From the NCBI GenBank assembly GCA_011088265.1, contig JAALKB010000007.1:1-36951 (forward strand): a stretch of 36,951 nt of DNA. Reading direction: 5' to 3'. This stretch comes from Gammaproteobacteria bacterium. GTDB taxonomy: Bacteria; Pseudomonadota; Gammaproteobacteria; Arenicellales; Poriferihabitantaceae. The notes beneath the pieces were generated by a model that saw only the letters and a program-made list of their open reading frames with translations, was not told the origin of the DNA and ran no database searches. The translations under genes were made by a program, and so were the position numbers. Below are positions 19,317-27,904 of this stretch, one piece after another. Each line of letters starts with the position of its first letter. The stretch's first letter is position 1.

Positions 19317-20800
19317 ATTTAGTTCTGAATCTGATTCTGAATTTAATTCTGGGCCAAAGAGGATTGTTGGTTTCATCTGGGTTCTTTCTTTATGTTATTT
19401 CTCAGGTGGTGTTTTCCCAAGACATTGCTGAGACAACTCGGCAGGTCCCGTCGACCTCCAACGCGCGACTGGATATTAATGTGAATTTTTGCGAGACCGA
19501 ACCGAATACTCAGTTATGCAGTGTTCTGCCTCAGGATATCACTGATTTCAGTTCATCTTTCGTCTACATGACTATCGAGCCCACCGCACAGAATCCTTTT
19601 GATCTGTTTTCATGGAAATCATTTGTCGCTCTGAACTGGCCGACTGATTCTGGGGAAACTGACGATTTTTTATCCATTGGCGATGCTCCCTCATCTGCTC
19701 GGGCATGGCAACATTACGAAGGCCCAAACGAGTTGTTTGGACTGAATACCATGACGGCGTGTAAGGAAAACCTGGAAGCTTTGGAAGAGGGAAATAGTAT
19801 GTTGAAGTTAGCTGAATATCTTCAGGCTTCTGGACAGCCCCTTATTGACCAAAGCGGTAATTACGTTATTTATGACGTCCGGGTAAATGATGCACTAGGC
19901 CACTATATCGAGCAAAATCAACTGGATACGTTGGTGGGTCAACGTACTTTCAAAGAATCAGGACAAGAAATAGAATTTCCTCTTGGGTATTATGACAACA
20001 TCGAAACCAAACTAGGGGGATCGGTGGGTGCGATAGAATTAAAGACTGCCTGGCGTATCCTTGATCCTCTAATAGACGACACTTCGCGTTATTTTGTTCG
20101 AGATGCTTTAATCGCGCTGGAAGCCAGTGCAGTAGAGTCCGGGGAAGCCCGTTGTTTTGATGTGCAGGTAGGTTTGGTGGGAATGCATATTGTTCAAAGA
20201 ACACGCAGTGGCAACGGCGGTGACTGGATTTGGTCAACGTTTGAGCACGTTGATAATGCTCCCATGGCGGATAATGCAAGAGGTCCAAACAGCATTTTTG
20301 CAAGAACATTGTTCCCGGATGGATGCCAGGCCGAGAAGATGGCAGCCAGGACCTGGTCATTCCACAGTGGGCAGTGCAGGGATTGCGAAACTAACTCTAT
20401 AGATTTACCTAAATCGGTTTCATCTACCGGAGTTGTGTGGAAATGGTCAGAAGAAATGCCCTTTGCCGGGAGCATGATAGCAAAGGGAGTGTCGCCTCCC
20501 CAGGTGGTTCGATGCTGTCGGCCGTCTTTAGGCACCCGTGCTATTAACGAGGTTTGGCAAGAAAAGCTCAGAGGTACTATTTGGGCTAACTATGAATTGT
20601 TAACCACCCAGTGGAAAGGAGCGAATAGAGATCTAATGTTTCCAAGCGGCGAAGTTCCTCGATACCTAACCAATACGACAATGGAAACCTACATCCAGGA
20701 TGCTCAGGACGGAACCTGTTTGGGTTGCCATAGTCATGCAGTGACTGCGGCGGGGCAATCAGCCAATTTCAGCTTTTTGTTGGGGCAGGTAAGACGATAG
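19313..20800 (+). CDS. Exported protein with a single CxxCH haem-type motif
   Basis: This 495-residue protein begins with a hydrophobic leader (about 1-35) ending near VVFSQD, so it is probably periplasmic. It has conserved-looking segments NPFDLFSWKSFVALNWP, GDWIWSTFEHVDNAP, and RGTIWANYELLTTQWKGA followed by TNTTMETY. Near the end CLGCHSHA (Cys469, Cys472, His473) is a cytochrome c-type haem-binding motif. Hypothetical proteins with this W-rich core and a late CxxCH occur in many proteobacteria; no reaction is known to me. It is coupled to the TPM gene by an ATGA overlap and ends in TAG at 20798-20800, a normal-looking stop not in a CCWGG-like context. Confidence 0.75.
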   Translation: MNLVLNLILNLILGQRGLLVSSGFFLYVISQVVFSQDIAETTRQVPSTSNARLDINVNFCETEPNTQLCSVLPQDITDFSSSFVYMTIEPTAQNPFDLFSWKSFVALNWPTDSGETDDFLSIGDAPSSARAWQHYEGPNELFGLNTMTACKENLEALEEGNSMLKLAEYLQASGQPLIDQSGNYVIYDVRVNDALGHYIEQNQLDTLVGQRTFKESGQEIEFPLGYYDNIETKLGGSVGAIELKTAWRILDPLIDDTSRYFVRDALIALEASAVESGEARCFDVQVGLVGMHIVQRTRSGNGGDWIWSTFEHVDNAPMADNARGPNSIFARTLFPDGCQAEKMAARTWSFHSGQCRDCETNSIDLPKSVSSTGVVWKWSEEMPFAGSMIAKGVSPPQVVRCCRPSLGTRAINEVWQEKLRGTIWANYELLTTQWKGANRDLMFPSGEVPRYLTNTTMETYIQDAQDGTCLGCHSHAVTAAGQSANFSFLLGQVRR

Positions 20801-21020
20801 TCTCGTCATTAATCTCTAAATTAGTCTCTAATCGGCATTACCCTGATATTGTCTCGAGAGCGAAAATTCATGGAAGTGAAGCTCTGATATAGTGCTCTGA
20901 TATAGGGATGACCCGCTATTACGTCGCAGCCATCATAACAAAGATTAGCGATCTTTAGCTCAAATGGTATTTTCCGCGGCGGCTTTCCCCGCGATGAAAT
21001 TTGATCACTCCCATTGGGTT

Positions 21021-22202
21021 TCACCGACCTTGCAAACGATCATCAAATACAGTTTCGCTCATGACTCTTGTTGCATTGTCTTCAATTAACAACTGTTGCT
21101 CCAGTTTGACTCCTTGCTGTGTCTGCCTGGAGCCGATATAGCTCTCTACGCAAAGGACCATACCGGGTTCTACTGTTCCCGTTAGAGGATAGGGGGAGGT
21201 GTTTGATTTAAAAGGAATATTTGGAAACTCTCCAGACATGCCGAGGCCATGAGCGATGCAATAGTAACGGCTGTCCTGATGTTCATTGGGAATAGACCAT
21301 GCATTATTCGCAATTTCCTCGAATGTGGTGCCCGGAGCGATGAGTTCAACATTATGGTCAAGTTGTTCTTTGGCTCGCTGATACAAAGTGATTTGGTCGG
21401 ATGTGGGTCTGCCGTCACCACAAAGAAACGTTCGAGAGAAATCCACTGCATAGCCTTCAAACCCGATGCTGTCAGTGTCAAGGCAAACCAGATCCCCTTT
21501 TTTCAGCCTTCGAGGCCCACACTGCTGAAAATAGGGAAATGTGTTTTCTCCAGATTGCATTAGCCGGGTGCTGACATATTGCCCTGAAGAGGCAATAAGA
21601 TGCTGGTGGAAATGCCCCCATATTTCGTTCTCAGTTCTTCCGGGCTCGATGGCAGCTTCAAAGTAAGACACCGCATTTTGTACCCTTACCATTGCTTCGT
21701 CCATGTATTCAATTTCTTCAGGAAGCTTATTTCGTCTCGCTTTCGAAAAAATGAAATCAGCGTTACTGAGCTCAAAACCTGCTTCCCGGAGGGCGTCAAT
21801 AACACTGAGTGGGAATCGATCTATTGCTAATCTGGTTTCGTTGACTGAATACGTCGCCAGGGTTCTTTTCAAATCTTCTGCCAGTCCATCCGCGCTTTCC
21901 TGAATGTTTCCGTTGGAGCTAACGAAACATAAGCCTCTTGCCGGCAGAATCTGGTCAATGGTCGGAAGCTCTTTTGAGAGATGTTCGCAACCGAAGTAAT
22001 CAAAGAGAACCGTCGGTCCCTCGGCAACAACGAGTAAGTACCGGGCAGGTGTGCGCGTTGAGAATATAGTCATATTCGATGCACCTGTTGCATACAGAAT
22101 ATTGACCGAATCGACTATTAATAGTGCGGGAACCCCCATGTCTATCATGGTTGAACGCAGTTTCTGCATTCGTTTTAGGTAGAGATCGTTTCTGGATATC
22201 AT
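21021..22202 (-). CDS. M24-family metalloenzyme, DddP/creatinase-like
   Basis: This 393-residue pita-bread-fold protein has a creatinase-type N-domain (about 1-155) and a C-terminal M24 domain. Candidate metal ligands are Asp242, Asp244, Asp254, His318, Glu353 and Glu368. The spacings (2, 10, 64, 35, 15) equal those I recall for the DMSP lyase DddP of Ruegeria (D295, D297, D307, H371, E406, E421). Tyr313 fits DddP Tyr366. However, the proposed DddP base Asp377 aligns with Gly324 in HGLGMSGE, so DMSP cleavage is doubtful. It could act as an Xaa-Pro-type hydrolase or on another C-N or C-S bond. Neighbours are betaine-type enzymes. Confidence 0.85.
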   Translation of the reverse strand: MISRNDLYLKRMQKLRSTMIDMGVPALLIVDSVNILYATGASNMTIFSTRTPARYLLVVAEGPTVLFDYFGCEHLSKELPTIDQILPARGLCFVSSNGNIQESADGLAEDLKRTLATYSVNETRLAIDRFPLSVIDALREAGFELSNADFIFSKARRNKLPEEIEYMDEAMVRVQNAVSYFEAAIEPGRTENEIWGHFHQHLIASSGQYVSTRLMQSGENTFPYFQQCGPRRLKKGDLVCLDTDSIGFEGYAVDFSRTFLCGDGRPTSDQITLYQRAKEQLDHNVELIAPGTTFEEIANNAWSIPNEHQDSRYYCIAHGLGMSGEFPNIPFKSNTSPYPLTGTVEPGMVLCVESYIGSRQTQQGVKLEQQLLIEDNATRVMSETVFDDRLQGR

Positions 22203-22233
22203 TCGTTTATCGCTTCATAGTGAAGTGACTGTT

Positions 22234-23217
22234 TTACGATAAAGAGACCACATTGGTGGGTTCACCCGCGAAAAAGCTAACGAGGTTATCGACTCCAATA
22301 CCGAAGAGAGTGTCGATGGACTCAGGGGTGCGATACCCGATATGTGGGGTCAGTACGACGTTCGCCAGTTTGGTGAGCGGGTCGTATTTGGTCACCGGTT
22401 CGTTCACAAACACATCCATTGCCGCTCCTTTGACACGACCGCATTTCAGCGCGGCGACCAGTGCGTTTTCGTTGATTAGCTCTCCTCTGGCTGTGTTCAA
22501 TAATAATACGCCGCTTTTCATCATCTCAAAAGCAGACTGATCAATGAAATTGGACGTTTCCGGGTTAGCGGCGAGATGTAAAGAAATAATATCGCTGTTG
22601 TTGTAAAGCTGCTCAAGTTCAACAAATTTAACATTGAAATCCAGCTGATTTTCCGTGGGCAGCCGCCGTGTCCACACCAATACTTCCATGCCAAAAGCAT
22701 GGCAGAGCTGGGAAAATCTTTTCCCTATACCGCCAAACCCAATAATCCCGATAGTTTTTCCACGAAGTTCCATTCCTTCAAATCCTATTTGGTCAAATGG
22801 CTGTGTCCATTCTCCATTTTTCGTGGAAATGTCGAGGACGGGTAGTCGACGGGCCAGCGCCAGTAACAATCCCATGGTGTGCTCCGCGACTGTGTTATCT
22901 GAATATCCTGGACAATTGCAAACAACAATATTTTGGTCGTTCGCCTGCTTCAGATCAATAAACTTCTCTACGCCGACGCCTGTAAATGAAATGACTCTAA
23001 GATTAGCGGCTGCCGCCATTACCTTTTTCGGCATATCCCAACCTAATAGTACGCCATCGGCATGTTTGATTCGTTGAATATATTCCTCCTCAGCTTCGGG
23101 TCGCCCGGTATAAATTTCAAACTCACAGTGTGCCTCCAATCGACTAAAGATCGCTTTGTAATGCTGATCATCTCCCACATCGGCATCGGGATAAACGATC
23201 CTGAGTTTTTTAGACAT
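22234..23217 (-). CDS. D-isomer-specific 2-hydroxyacid dehydrogenase
   Basis: The protein reads as an NAD-dependent D-2-hydroxyacid dehydrogenase. An N-terminal catalytic part VISFTGVGVEKFID is followed by GYSDNTVAEHTMGLLLALAR. The Rossmann motif is GIIGFGGIGKRFSQL, catalytic Arg is in LLLNTARGELINENAL, and Glu/His are in VNEPV and LTPHIGYRTPES. Members reduce 2-oxoacids such as glyoxylate, hydroxypyruvate or pyruvate. I chose ATG 23217 (MSKKLRIVYPD), where homology begins; ATG 23277 in the same frame would add 20 atypical residues and would overlap the operator-like repeats. It follows divergently from the Rieske gene and is probably in one operon with the M24 gene. Confidence 0.87.
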   Translation of the reverse strand: MSKKLRIVYPDADVGDDQHYKAIFSRLEAHCEFEIYTGRPEAEEEYIQRIKHADGVLLGWDMPKKVMAAAANLRVISFTGVGVEKFIDLKQANDQNIVVCNCPGYSDNTVAEHTMGLLLALARRLPVLDISTKNGEWTQPFDQIGFEGMELRGKTIGIIGFGGIGKRFSQLCHAFGMEVLVWTRRLPTENQLDFNVKFVELEQLYNNSDIISLHLAANPETSNFIDQSAFEMMKSGVLLLNTARGELINENALVAALKCGRVKGAAMDVFVNEPVTKYDPLTKLANVVLTPHIGYRTPESIDTLFGIGVDNLVSFFAGEPTNVVSLS

Positions 23218-23244
23218 AGCTGAATCCGGTTCAAGGTTACGATT

Positions 23245-23313
23245 ATTGAATGACTGTTCAATGAATTGTATAATCATTCAATGCTGAATAAACAGTGTTC
23301 CCAGTAATTGAAT
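23245..23313. promoter_or_regulatory. Cluster of ATTGAA half-sites between divergent genes
   Basis: ATTGAAT (23245-23251), TTCAAT (23257-23262), ATTCAAT (23276-23282) and ATTGAAT (23307-23313) lie in the intergenic region of the dehydrogenase and the Rieske oxygenase. The first and second form ATTGAA-6-TTCAAT, and ATTGAATGA with TCATTCAAT (23274-23282) form a 9-bp inverted pair. The layout suggests a dimeric regulator's operator; the regulator is unknown. Confidence 0.5.
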
Positions 23314-23327
23314 AGAGAGAATCTGAT

Positions 23328-24476
23328 ATGAAATCAAAAGCTCCCGTATTGCAACATCCGTTGGTGGAAAAACCGGAATATTCCTTTACGCTATCCGCCG
23401 AATGCTATTTAGACCCGGATGTCTTCGAATTAGAGAAACAGGAGATTTTCTACAAAACCTGGCAATATGTTGCGCCGGTGGGTCGGTTTCCTGATATTGG
23501 TGATTACTTTGCGTTTAAAATTTGTGATGAAAGTATTTTCGTTATTCGTTCGGCAGATGAGAATCTAAGGGCATTTTATAATGTCTGTCGTCATCGTGCC
23601 CACGAGCTTGTGTCTGGCGCGGGTAATAAGCCCAAAGCCATTGTTTGTCCTTATCATGCCTGGAGCTATAAAACTGATGGTCATTTGGTGGCCGCACCCA
23701 TGAGTGATGGCAGACCGGGATTTGATAAATCGGATTTTAGTTTAAGAGAAATAAGGCTTGAAACCTTTTGCGGATGTGTTTTCGTCAACCTGGATTCTAC
23801 CGCCGTACCATTGAGTGAGCTAGCGGCAGACATGGAAAAGGACATTAGGAAGAGGGTTCCCAGTCTCGATGAGTTAACAGTCTACGGTTCAGACATGCTG
23901 GGTGAAACCCATGTGGAAGCCGGATGGAAAGTCGTTGTTGATAATTTCGTAGAATGCTATCACTGCACACCGGCCCATCCCGACTTTGCTTCATTAATTG
24001 ATATGAACCACTACCGGGTCGATATTTTTGATCAATGGTCAAGGCAATTGGGGCCCGTTATCCGTAATGAAAACAGCGCTTATCCTGTGAGCGAAGAGGA
24101 GGAGTGTCAGGAGTCTGCTTTCTGGTATCTATGGCCCAATACAACGTTCAATATTATGCCAGGTAGTCTTGAGCTTGCGGTTTACGCCATCAGGCCAAAC
24201 GATAAAAACAGTTGTCGATTTGAAGGAGAGGTGTTAGCCAGCAAACCAAATTCAAACCAATCCAGAGTTAAGTATACAGCGGATGTCCTGACCCCGGAGG
24301 ACATCTCTCTCTGTGAATCTGTGCAAAGAGGGTTGAAGTCACGTAGTTATGTACAAGGCCCTTTTATCGTGGATGACGAAAGATCTGGCGAGAGTGAGCA
24401 TGGACTCCATCATTTTCATCGACTGGTTCAGGGGACGTTAAACATATCTTCAGAGTCAAACGAGTCCATAGGGTAG
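23328..24476 (+). CDS. Rieske oxygenase alpha subunit, quaternary-amine type (GbcA/CntA-like)
   Basis: This 382-residue oxygenase has an N-terminal Rieske [2Fe-2S] site: CRHRAH (Cys87, His89) and CPYHAW (Cys107, His110). The catalytic domain carries the mononuclear iron motif DNFVECYHCTPAHPDF with His212 and His217. Three residues before His212 is Glu209, where aromatic-ring dioxygenases have a bridging Asp. CntA-type enzymes acting on quaternary amines have Glu there, so a betaine, carnitine or choline-like substrate is likely. The enzyme would need an electron-transfer reductase (GbcB-like), which is not in this window. It is divergent from the dehydrogenase, and an RraA-family gene follows 37 bases later. 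Confidence 0.88.
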   Translation: MKSKAPVLQHPLVEKPEYSFTLSAECYLDPDVFELEKQEIFYKTWQYVAPVGRFPDIGDYFAFKICDESIFVIRSADENLRAFYNVCRHRAHELVSGAGNKPKAIVCPYHAWSYKTDGHLVAAPMSDGRPGFDKSDFSLREIRLETFCGCVFVNLDSTAVPLSELAADMEKDIRKRVPSLDELTVYGSDMLGETHVEAGWKVVVDNFVECYHCTPAHPDFASLIDMNHYRVDIFDQWSRQLGPVIRNENSAYPVSEEEECQESAFWYLWPNTTFNIMPGSLELAVYAIRPNDKNSCRFEGEVLASKPNSNQSRVKYTADVLTPEDISLCESVQRGLKSRSYVQGPFIVDDERSGESEHGLHHFHRLVQGTLNISSESNESIG

Positions 24477-24513
24477 TCAAGCATAGGCACGCACTTTTTT
24501 GGGGGGAGTCCAA

Positions 24514-24993
24514 ATGAGCAACCAGCTAGCTGATTTATGCGATCAGTACGGTAGTAAACTTCAAATCGTAGATCCGATTTTTCACCAATACGGTGGTGTC
24601 GAGACCTTTCAGGGAGAGGTGACAACGATTCGTGTATTTAATGACTTTTTATTAGTCAAGAAAACATTGCTAACTCCTAGGAGAAATCGGGTTTTGATCA
24701 TTGATGGAGGCGGTTCCCGGCAGGTTGCACTACTTGGCGATAAATTGGCTCAACTCGGTGTAGACAACCAATGGGCCGGGATTGTCATTAATGGATGTAT
24801 CCGGGACTCAGGAGCCATTGGGAAGTTATCCATTGGTATAAAAGCCCTCGGTACATGCCCAATTAAACCCGCTATGGTAGACGAAGGCGAGCAGGATGTT
24901 AGAGTGATATTCGCATCTACCATATTCCAACCGGGAAGTTACGTTTATGCTGACGAAGACGGAATTGCGGTCAGTGATTCGCTGCTGACGTGA
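24514..24993 (+). CDS. RraA-family protein
   Basis: This 159-residue protein starts at ATG 24514 after GGGGGGAG (24501-24507); TTG 24499 would add five residues that include the ribosome binding site. Family signatures are RVLIIDGGGSRQVALLGDKLAQLG, GIVINGCIRDSGAI and YADEDGIAVSD. Proteins of this fold are called regulator of RNase E activity A, but many are 4-hydroxy-4-methyl-2-oxoglutarate aldolase/oxaloacetate decarboxylase-like lyases. Next to catabolic genes a lyase role is more likely than RNase E control. Residue 56 is Arg in TPRRNRV where the family usually has Gly (PGxGRV); the codon lies in CCTAGG, so this may be a sequence artefact. Confidence 0.87.
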   Translation: MSNQLADLCDQYGSKLQIVDPIFHQYGGVETFQGEVTTIRVFNDFLLVKKTLLTPRRNRVLIIDGGGSRQVALLGDKLAQLGVDNQWAGIVINGCIRDSGAIGKLSIGIKALGTCPIKPAMVDEGEQDVRVIFASTIFQPGSYVYADEDGIAVSDSLLT

Positions 24994-25428
24994 TGTAATG
25001 CGAGAGAGACATAAGGAGTTGTATCGTTTTCCTCGGAGGAGTCATCCAGATATCCGATAAGCAAAAGTTCGCGTCACAACTGGCGGATACAATGTTAAAT
25101 TGATGTTTCTCACGTGTTCGATGCGGGCTGTGGTTTCTATACTCAGAGCAATCTCTCTGCTTAACCTGTCTTTCCCAGACTTTCAAAATAAGCGGTAAAT
25201 AATCACTTCCAATCGTTTGACTAATCCATTTGGAAGTTTTATATTTCCGCCCATCAAGGTTTTTTCTGATTAATTTCAGAGGAAGAAGTTGGACTTTTTC
25301 CTAGGTAACAGTGAATAGTTTAAACGGATATAGGAGATGGATAATAATTTTTGGAATGTGGATTGGTGGAAAAAGGAGCCAGAGGTAGGATGTGGTTTGC
25401 GTAATTTTGATGTGACAGGGAAAGTTTG
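24994..25428. other. Intergenic region upstream of the Srf-type operon
   Basis: About 430 bases without a gene. It should contain the promoter of the long plus-strand operon that follows. A weak -35/-10 candidate is TTGGAC (25290-25295), 17 bases, TGAATA (25313-25318); its poor -10 makes it uncertain. No terminator hairpin follows the RraA gene. A noncoding CCTAGG occurs at 25301-25306. Confidence 0.4.
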
Positions 25429-26580
25429 ATGTTTCGTTCCCCCATTGTATGGCCACCAATTTTGCTCTTCGTTGTGCTGGTGTTTTTGTTATTACCAGGA
25501 GTTCTTCGACATTTATCCCAGGATGTTGCCCAGTCTGGTTTGGATAGTAGTCTGGATGCTTCCCTAGACAGTCGTATTCGACAGCTCGAAACGACACTGG
25601 AGCTTCAGCAATGTCGCCCCCGGAATTTTGCTACTCCTTTAATAGATCCTGAATCGGAAGTTTCTGAACAGGAATCTGCTACTCCGTCTCTTCCGGTGGA
25701 CCCAGCAAGAACCTATCTTCCAGATGGAAGGGTTCCAGGTGGTGAAGAGCCGGATGGGCAAAGAAATGGCGTGGAAGGGGATGATGCACACACTCCCGAT
25801 GTTGGTACCCAAAATGATAATCCAGAATCCGATGCGGAAATATCTCCTCCTATGGATAGCGATAATTCTGGTGAAGACGCAGTGCGGGAAGAAAGAGAAA
25901 CACTGCTTTCTTTGATAGAGGCTTCGACGGTGTTGATTTTGTCTGGAAACTCCACAGGAACAGGATTTGCCATTGCTCCTGATCGAATTTTAACCAATAG
26001 CCATGTCATTGGCACTGAAAATGCCGTTGGTGATGTAGTGCATGTCACTAACGAGAGTTTAGGGCGAGTCGTCCGTACTACTGTTGTCGCCAAAACGACC
26101 GATATCGCTTTTGGTAAACCAGACTTTGCTCTACTGAAACTTCCAGAAGGAACGACGCTAACGCCTTTTACCCTCACTAGCAGCAGTAGCAAATTGCAGA
26201 ACGTCATTGCGGCCGGTTTCCCTGGTGTTGTGATTCAATCTGATGCTCATTTTCGAGATCTACAAAATGGGGATATTACATCCGTACCAGATCTGGTACT
26301 GACTTCTGGGGCGATTATGTCGAAACAGCCTAATGAACCCTGGGGCACAACCGTATTGCATCAGGCCAGTGTTTCTCCTGGTAATAGCGGTGGGCCGCTG
26401 ATTGATGAATGCGGAAGGGTCATTGCGGTGAATACGTTCGTATTGGGAGAGGACGACTCTGGGGCCGATAGAATTCACTATTCCCTGGGGGTTGACATGG
26501 TGTTGGATTTTATTAGGGCGAAAGGAATGAACTCCGACCCTGTTGGAGGTATTTGTCGCACCGGTGGAGCAATGAACTAA
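25429..26580 (+). CDS. Membrane-anchored trypsin-like serine protease
   Basis: This 383-residue protein starts at ATG 25429, behind AGGGA; TTG 25426 is a less likely start. One N-terminal membrane segment (about 7-26) is followed by a long acidic, low-complexity linker (about 65-155). The protease domain has the catalytic triad His192 (LTNSHVIG), Asp232 (KPDFALLKL) and Ser320 (SPGNSGGPL), as in S1C/HtrA-type trypsin-like enzymes. There is no PDZ domain after it. The active site would be held outside the inner membrane on a flexible stalk. It is the first gene of the Srf-type operon and is followed one base later by the next gene. The substrate is unknown. Confidence 0.87.
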   Translation: MFRSPIVWPPILLFVVLVFLLLPGVLRHLSQDVAQSGLDSSLDASLDSRIRQLETTLELQQCRPRNFATPLIDPESEVSEQESATPSLPVDPARTYLPDGRVPGGEEPDGQRNGVEGDDAHTPDVGTQNDNPESDAEISPPMDSDNSGEDAVREERETLLSLIEASTVLILSGNSTGTGFAIAPDRILTNSHVIGTENAVGDVVHVTNESLGRVVRTTVVAKTTDIAFGKPDFALLKLPEGTTLTPFTLTSSSSKLQNVIAAGFPGVVIQSDAHFRDLQNGDITSVPDLVLTSGAIMSKQPNEPWGTTVLHQASVSPGNSGGPLIDECGRVIAVNTFVLGEDDSGADRIHYSLGVDMVLDFIRAKGMNSDPVGGICRTGGAMN

Positions 26581-26581
26581 A

Positions 26582-27904
26582 ATGGAATTAATACATAGAA
26601 CCAAACTGGATCTTGTCCACAAGCATTATGCTGGAGGGAACTTCCTCATTGAAGTTGCAGAGCGCATCCAAGCCTATTTGGAGCGTAATTTGTCCAGAGA
26701 ATATGCTTCTGTACTGAGTGAGCCGGTTATCAATGAAACCGAAGGAACCATCGATTGGTATTCTGAGTATGCGGGTGAGTTAATCGAAGCTCGTGACTTT
26801 AATGACATTCAAAAGTCTGCAGCAGCAACCCAGCTTGAGGGATTTTCGGAGAAAATTCTGTTGTTGTCTGAAGAAAGTACCGATGCAACTATTGCTGAAT
26901 GGTTGCACGGGCTTTTCGTGATACCGAGAGAGCAGAGTTCCGTGTTTCTACATGAAGGTAAATTGGTAATTGCGAATTGGGGCTTACTGGATGCGGGCAC
27001 TGTTGCACCTGAGTATTCGTTGAGAGAATTTTCCGGGCAATTTTTGAGTCCTCAGAAAGACACAGAGGATGAAGAATCCAGTTCTCCAGAAATCCCGGAA
27101 ACTAATGACAGTCCTTCTAATGAGGGTGAAATACGACATATCATTGATAAAAATACAGATGATATAAACGAAGAATCGAAAAAGACGATCTTTTTTTATG
27201 ATTCTGAGGATGCGCCATGGTGGTGGAGTACTAAAGGGTTTTTATGGTCGGCGCTGCTATCAATTCTACTATTTGCCTTTATTTTTTATTTGTTATTAAG
27301 GCACTGTGCAATCGGAATTCCTTTTTCTTCCTCATTGAATTCAATGCTTCTAAATTATTGTCCCTCTGATAGTTTCGCACCTGTAATTCCCGATAGTGAG
27401 AAATTGTCAATACTATCGGAGCTCGAACAAAGACTGAGGGATCTTCCAGATTGTCCACGCGAGGAAATTGTAGAGCCAATCATTCCCGAACCCGAATTGC
27501 CCGATGAACCAGAGAGACCGTCCATAGAGGAAAGGGGAGGTATTCGAGGCAAAGTTGATATCTCTTTATTGTGGAATAACCAGAATGATCTGGACCTTTA
27601 TGTTATCTGCCCAAATGGACAGCAGATCAGCTATAAGCGGAAAATAAACTGCGGAGGACAATTGGATATTGACATGAATGTGCGAGCAGACGAACTGGTG
27701 TCAGATCCAATTGAACATATTCGATGGGACGATATTCCAGAATCCGGAACATATAGTGTTTTGGTAAAAGATGCGCAGTCAAGAAATGGTAACCGCACGA
27801 GCGAATTTCGGATAGATATTGTTATTGGTGGCGAGGAGACGAGCCATGCCGGTGTTGTCGATTATGGGCAAGTTGTCACTGTCACTACATTTTCAATACC
27901 ATGA
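26582..27904 (+). CDS. Single-pass membrane protein with a DUF2135-like C-terminal domain
   Basis: This 440-residue protein has a soluble N-terminal region of about 210 residues with no motif I recognise. An acidic stretch (about 155-205) leads into one membrane segment (about 219-240, after WWWSTKGFLW). A Pro/Glu-rich spacer leads to a C-terminal beta domain (about 322-440). That domain has DISLLWNNQNDLDLYVICP, then CGGQLDIDMN and ESGTYSVLVKDA, similar to DUF2135/YfaP-type beta domains. With no cleavable signal peptide and a central membrane span, the N-terminus is probably cytoplasmic and the C-terminus periplasmic. The start is one base after the protease stop. It may connect the cytoplasmic SrfB/SrfC proteins with the envelope. 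Confidence 0.75.
   Translation: MELIHRTKLDLVHKHYAGGNFLIEVAERIQAYLERNLSREYASVLSEPVINETEGTIDWYSEYAGELIEARDFNDIQKSAAATQLEGFSEKILLLSEESTDATIAEWLHGLFVIPREQSSVFLHEGKLVIANWGLLDAGTVAPEYSLREFSGQFLSPQKDTEDEESSSPEIPETNDSPSNEGEIRHIIDKNTDDINEESKKTIFFYDSEDAPWWWSTKGFLWSALLSILLFAFIFYLLLRHCAIGIPFSSSLNSMLLNYCPSDSFAPVIPDSEKLSILSELEQRLRDLPDCPREEIVEPIIPEPELPDEPERPSIEERGGIRGKVDISLLWNNQNDLDLYVICPNGQQISYKRKINCGGQLDIDMNVRADELVSDPIEHIRWDDIPESGTYSVLVKDAQSRNGNRTSEFRIDIVIGGEETSHAGVVDYGQVVTVTTFSIP

Noticed and set aside
20821-21024. Open frame of 67 codons, minus strand, GTG start overlapping the M24 stop
   Set aside because: The GTGA overlap is suggestive, but there is no motif, no ribosome binding site and the composition looks random; part of it is a 13-base tandem duplication (GCTCTGATATAGT) near 20881.
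22234-23277. Upstream ATG 23277 as start of the 2-hydroxyacid dehydrogenase
   Set aside because: The extra 20 residues are atypical and overlap the inverted repeats; homology begins at ATG 23217.
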